From assembly GCA_026391805.1 (NCBI GenBank), contig JAPLDJ010000015.1, forward strand, positions 434,001 to 498,000: a stretch of DNA of 64,000 nt, read 5' to 3'. The position numbers and the translations under genes were made by a program. The notes beneath the pieces are model-generated. The model had not been told where the DNA came from. It made no database searches and saw only the letters and a list, made by a program, of their open reading frames with translations. Below are positions 60,785 through 64,000 of this stretch, one piece after another; the stretch's first letter is position 1, and the number at the start of each line of letters is the position of its first letter. Source of the stretch: Bacteroidota bacterium. Its GTDB lineage: Bacteria > Bacteroidota > Bacteroidia > Bacteroidales > FEN-979.

Positions 60785-62350
60785 ATGTCATTTCTGAAAA
60801 ATATTCTTTTGCCGGTTCTGCTTCCGGCGCTTATCGGCACTGCACGGGGACAGGACATCCCCATCAACCCGAACCTCACATGGAACGGGGAGATCAGCCT
60901 TGCTGCAAATCCCCAGAATCCGGGTCAGCTCGTAGCTGCATGGATGAAACTGACGGCCCTGAATACTGTAAGCATCGCCATCTGCAATTCATCCGACAAC
61001 GGGAACAACTGGTCTGTGCCGGTGTATATGCAGCATTTTCAATCTTCCTATACCTCTGCTGATCCGGCCCTGATCTGCTCTGCCAACGGTGTTTTCTATT
61101 TTGCCTATATCGATTACAACAACATCACACTCTTGTCTGGTGGTGTTTATGTTACAAAGTCGACCGATAACGGTGCATCCTGGTCCATACCTGTTCTGGC
61201 TATTGATGCTTCTGCTGCGCCGGATATCGCGATCGATCGTCCCTGGCTGGCCATCGATAACAGCAGCGGATCCTTCAGCGGAAATTTATACCTGGTTACA
61301 AAGTCGATCAAGGAAGCAACAGCCCCGCATCATCTTTACCTTGTGAAATCAACCGACGGAGGAACAACATGGAATACGCCACGGTTGCTTGATGATCTCC
61401 TGCCTGTCGGACCAACTTCAAATGCAATGGGCGTTCCGTGTGTCTCGGCCAACGGTACCCTGTTCGTCAACTACCTCTCGTATGATCCGTCGCTGAGCAT
61501 CTTTCCGAGGGATGTCTGCATCCGTTCTTCCGACGGCGGCCTCACCTTTTCTCCGGGCATCATTTCAGAGATTCCTCCTGCGTCGGTAATTCCTACTGCC
61601 GACAGCCTGTTTCAATACAGCTATACCGTCTCTGCAAATCCCGCCGACAGCAGCAACCTGATTCACATCTTTACCGACCGGCGAAACGGAGACTGGGATA
61701 TCTGGTACAATACCTCATTCGACGGAGGTGTCAGCTGGAGCGCCTGCACACGGCTGAATGACGATCCGGTTGGAAATGGAATAGGCCAGGATATGTGCTG
61801 GGGCGGATTTTCTTCTTCGGGGAACTATGCCGCCATCTGGCGCGACCGTCGGGATGCAGGCACCGGCCCGGATGCGGATTATCGCATTTACGGTTCTTAT
61901 TCCACCGACAAGGGACAAACATTCAAATCCAACTTCGCCCTGGGAAATTCGTCCGGTGGATTGTTTATCCCGGTCACCGGAAATGATTTTCTCGGCGCCT
62001 GCATAGAAGACTCAACCATTTACGGTGCATGGGCCGACAAGCGAACCCCGCAAAACCAGGAATATTTCAACCGACACTACATACCTGCGGCTTCCGGAAT
62101 ATCAAACCCGGAAATAAAGCAACAACAGCTCATCCCTGCAATAATTCAAACCGCCTATGTGATCGTTAATACGGGAATAATTCCCGGAAATCAGGAATTC
62201 CAATTGAATGTTTATGATATGCTGGGAAATATTAAGATCAAACAATCAAATTCAAACCGGCTGGAAATAGGATCATTGCCGGGCGGGATGTATATTCTTG
62301 GGTTCATCAGCGATAAGAAAAGGATTTATCAAAGGTTCATAATAGAATAG
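60785..62350 (+). CDS. secreted BNR/Asp-box repeat protein with T9SS tail
   Basis: A 521-residue protein with a signal peptide (L-L-P-A-L-I-G-T-A-R-G). The body has at least six Asp-box repeats: S-S-D-N-G-N-N-W, S-T-D-N-G-A-S-W, S-T-D-G-G-T-T-W, S-S-D-G-G-L-T-F, S-F-D-G-G-V-S-W and S-T-D-K-G-Q-T-F, giving a sialidase-type beta-propeller. The C-terminal 75 residues (L-N-V-Y-D-M-L-G-N...L-P-G-G-M-Y-I-L-G-F) are a type IX secretion sorting domain. It is exported and attached or released outside the cell. Sialidase active-site arginines are not evident, so enzyme activity is uncertain. Confidence 0.85.
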   Translation: MSFLKNILLPVLLPALIGTARGQDIPINPNLTWNGEISLAANPQNPGQLVAAWMKLTALNTVSIAICNSSDNGNNWSVPVYMQHFQSSYTSADPALICSANGVFYFAYIDYNNITLLSGGVYVTKSTDNGASWSIPVLAIDASAAPDIAIDRPWLAIDNSSGSFSGNLYLVTKSIKEATAPHHLYLVKSTDGGTTWNTPRLLDDLLPVGPTSNAMGVPCVSANGTLFVNYLSYDPSLSIFPRDVCIRSSDGGLTFSPGIISEIPPASVIPTADSLFQYSYTVSANPADSSNLIHIFTDRRNGDWDIWYNTSFDGGVSWSACTRLNDDPVGNGIGQDMCWGGFSSSGNYAAIWRDRRDAGTGPDADYRIYGSYSTDKGQTFKSNFALGNSSGGLFIPVTGNDFLGACIEDSTIYGAWADKRTPQNQEYFNRHYIPAASGISNPEIKQQQLIPAIIQTAYVIVNTGIIPGNQEFQLNVYDMLGNIKIKQSNSNRLEIGSLPGGMYILGFISDKKRIYQRFIIE

Positions 62351-62376
62351 AACAGATTTCATCTTTTATTTCTTCC

Positions 62377-63192
62377 ATGATAAGAAATTTCATTCTGACG
62401 ATCCTGCTGATACTGATACAAAATATTGGTAATGCACAACACGACACCACAATTCTTATCGGAACAGTTCCGGTGGATTTCCGTTTTCCCGCAACTGTGT
62501 CCTGCGGAACCATTCTTGTGCTTCCCGGTTGGAACTTCAGTAAAACCAATGTCTGTGAACGGTCGGAATTCTGTTCTTCAGCAAAAGAAAGGGGTTATGC
62601 GCTGGTACTGCCGGAAATGCTGAAAAGCGTTTATTCATCGGAACTTTACAAAGAAACCCGTGCCGACTGGAGGCGCTATCCAACATTACGCTGGATCACA
62701 GATACATTGATCCCGTATTGCCGGCTGCATTTTGGTCTTTTTAATCGCGGAGATAAGAATTTTCTTTACGGGATCTCAACAGGTGCAAGGGGCGTGGCGC
62801 TGGTAGCGGAAAATACCGGCGACCTCTTTATGGCCGGAGCTGCCTTGTCTGGCGATTACGACCAGACTGCAATGCCTGACGATAAGCTGATGACAGGATA
62901 TTACGGTCCGTATCAGCAATTCAGCGATCGCTGGGAAGGAAAGGATAATCCCTTCCTGCATTCTGACAGATTAAAAATCCCGCTGTTCCTTGCACACGGG
63001 AAAAAAGATGCTGTAGTGCCTTGCAGCCAGACCACAGCGTTCTACAATAAAATAGCGGCTGAAAATCCGGTGAGAGGACAAATCCTACAGCTTAGTGATA
63101 CCTGCGGACATAATTACGCTTTCTGGAATTCCTGCACCAGGCAGGTCCTGAATTTTTTCAGGAAGAGTGGGAAGCGCTCCCGGCCCGAGTGA
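62377..63192 (+). CDS. exported alpha/beta hydrolase (esterase-like)
   Basis: A 271-residue protein with a signal peptide. Alpha/beta-hydrolase features: nucleophile in Y-G-I-S-T-G-A-R (GxSxG, about residue 131), Asp in H-G-K-K-D-A-V-V-P (about 212) and His in C-G-H-N-Y-A-F-W (about 247). It resembles esterase D-type or polyester-degrading secreted hydrolases. It starts 27 bases after the BNR gene, so both may be co-expressed. Its 3' end overlaps the convergent relA/spoT gene by 35 bases. Confidence 0.8.
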   Translation: MIRNFILTILLILIQNIGNAQHDTTILIGTVPVDFRFPATVSCGTILVLPGWNFSKTNVCERSEFCSSAKERGYALVLPEMLKSVYSSELYKETRADWRRYPTLRWITDTLIPYCRLHFGLFNRGDKNFLYGISTGARGVALVAENTGDLFMAGAALSGDYDQTAMPDDKLMTGYYGPYQQFSDRWEGKDNPFLHSDRLKIPLFLAHGKKDAVVPCSQTTAFYNKIAAENPVRGQILQLSDTCGHNYAFWNSCTRQVLNFFRKSGKRSRPE

Positions 63193-64000
63193 CACGTTGC
63201 ACTTCTTTCAGCTTTTGTAATTTTTTTATGATCTCATCGAGCCGCACGGTGTTGTTGATGAGGATCCCGATCTCACAGCTGTAAGTATTGTCAGGATGCG
63301 TCTGCAGCCTTGTTGAACGGACGCTGACCTTCAGCTCATTCGTAAGAAATTGTGTGAGCTTTGAAACAATATCTTTACTGAAAGGACCGGTCACAACCAG
63401 GTTGGCCGTAAAGCTTCTTTCAGTCTCAATGGCTTTCCATCGTGCCTCCAGGACGCGGTAAGGATACCGGGAGATCAGATCGTGTGCATTGGGGCAGTTT
63501 GTCTTGTGAATACGGATCCCCTGCGACACGCTGACAAATGCAAAGATCTTGTCGCCCGGTATGGGATTGCAGCAGCGCGAAAAGACATAATGGATGGAGT
63601 TGATCTTTTTGTCGATCAGGATAAAATCCTTCTTCCCGGAGATCACATCGGATATCCGTTCGGGGAACGATTCTTCCTTCGGAGGCAGGCCGGCCTGGAC
63701 CGCCGGTTCCGGTTGCGCCAGGGCTTTTTTGATCTTCAGGGGATCAAGTTTCCCTTCGCCGAACCGCTGGTACAGGTCGAGGTAATTTTCACATCCGAAA
63801 TAATCAACCAACTTGTTGATCACGATATCCGTGAAATCGAATCCCAGGGCGGTCACCTTGTTCCTCAGGATCTCCTTGCCGGCATCGGAATCCTTGTAGG
63901 CTTCCATCTTCAGCGCATGACGGATGCGTGCCTGCACCCGTGAGCTTTGCACAAACTCAAGCCAGTTATGACTGGGCTTCTGGTTCTTCGAAGTCAGGAT
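63158..64000 (-). CDS. RelA/SpoT (p)ppGpp synthetase/hydrolase, C-terminal part (5' end outside window)
   Basis: The frame is open to the right edge; the visible C-terminal 280 residues end at 63158. They include the end of the TGS-side helical region (N-W-L-E-F-V...R-I-R-H-A-L-K), a zinc-finger/RIS domain with the C-C-N-P-I-P-G-D motif and H-K-T-N-C-P-N, and a C-terminal ACT domain. These regulate (p)ppGpp synthesis from the ribosome. The synthetase and hydrolase domains lie outside the window, so RelA and SpoT roles cannot be told apart. Confidence 0.9.
   Translation of the reverse strand: MLTSKNQKPSHNWLEFVQSSRVQARIRHALKMEAYKDSDAGKEILRNKVTALGFDFTDIVINKLVDYFGCENYLDLYQRFGEGKLDPLKIKKALAQPEPAVQAGLPPKEESFPERISDVISGKKDFILIDKKINSIHYVFSRCCNPIPGDKIFAFVSVSQGIRIHKTNCPNAHDLISRYPYRVLEARWKAIETERSFTANLVVTGPFSKDIVSKLTQFLTNELKVSVRSTRLQTHPDNTYSCEIGILINNTVRLDEIIKKLQKLKEVQRVTRAGSASHSS

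Overview
The window looks like a Bacteroidota (Bacteroidetes) chromosome. Support: Bacteroidetes-type promoters (TTG, 19-20 bp, TAnnTTTG), two HU-family proteins, a Bacteroidetes-style integrase with arm and SAM-like domains, a type IX secretion tail on the protein at 60785, and lipoproteins with a Bacteroidetes look. Nearly all of 1-59100 is AT-rich accessory DNA full of defence, nuclease and mobile-element genes. From about 59440 to the end the sequence is clearly more GC-rich and holds ordinary chromosomal genes ending in RelA/SpoT. A short tRNA-3'-end-like segment and a strong terminator at 59128-59185, beside an integrase and an excisionase, look like the right edge of an integrated island.

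Layout. 1-10600 (+): end of a Lon-like/BrxL protease (so a BREX locus probably lies to the left), a small caspase-like protein, a family-4 uracil-DNA glycosylase, gene remnants, a SIR2-like protein, a family-6-like DNA glycosylase, two PD-(D/E)XK proteins, a beta-lactamase-fold/beta-CASP nuclease paired with another PD-(D/E)XK protein, and a protein with eight exact 20-residue zinc repeats. 10630-15817 (-): a Dna2-like nuclease-helicase and a second SF1 helicase. 16048-17689: an AT-hook protein and a frameshifted DRGH-type nuclease.

17976-28718 (+) is the most striking part. One tightly packed run of genes encodes a vWA-like lipoprotein, a three-pass membrane protein, a tubulin/FtsZ-like GTPase, an 1165-residue protein with an Hsp70/actin-like ATPase domain, a MotA/ExbB-like channel protein with a LysM domain in its external loop, a MotB/OmpA-like partner, a lipoprotein with a retropepsin-like aspartyl protease domain, and a further lipoprotein. 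I read it as an envelope-spanning, motor-driven machine. It resembles the FtsZ-like/vWA/OmpA membrane-remodelling cluster that I recall being predicted by Makarova and Koonin (2010), but with extra parts.

28758-37250: HU proteins, a ribbon-helix-helix protein, a ParB domain fused to a degenerate MT-A70 methylase domain, DUF3606, an operon of small membrane proteins plus an AAA ATPase, and a small tyrosine recombinase. 37601-46724 (-): a trypsin-like protease, then a six-gene WYL-regulator/exonuclease/DUF262-HNH/DUF262/unknown/PD-(D/E)XK operon that looks like a regulated defence system. 46781-53775: a UVR-motif protein, a second AAA ATPase, a PocR-type histidine kinase with receiver and membrane partner, a histone-H1-like AT-hook protein and a small membrane protein. 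54161-56029: an AbiE-like toxin-antitoxin pair, unusually in convergent orientation, with two perfect palindromes in front of the antitoxin. 56665-58878: element replication/excision/integration genes. 59438-64000: lipoproteins, a secreted BNR-repeat protein, an esterase and the 3' end of relA/spoT.
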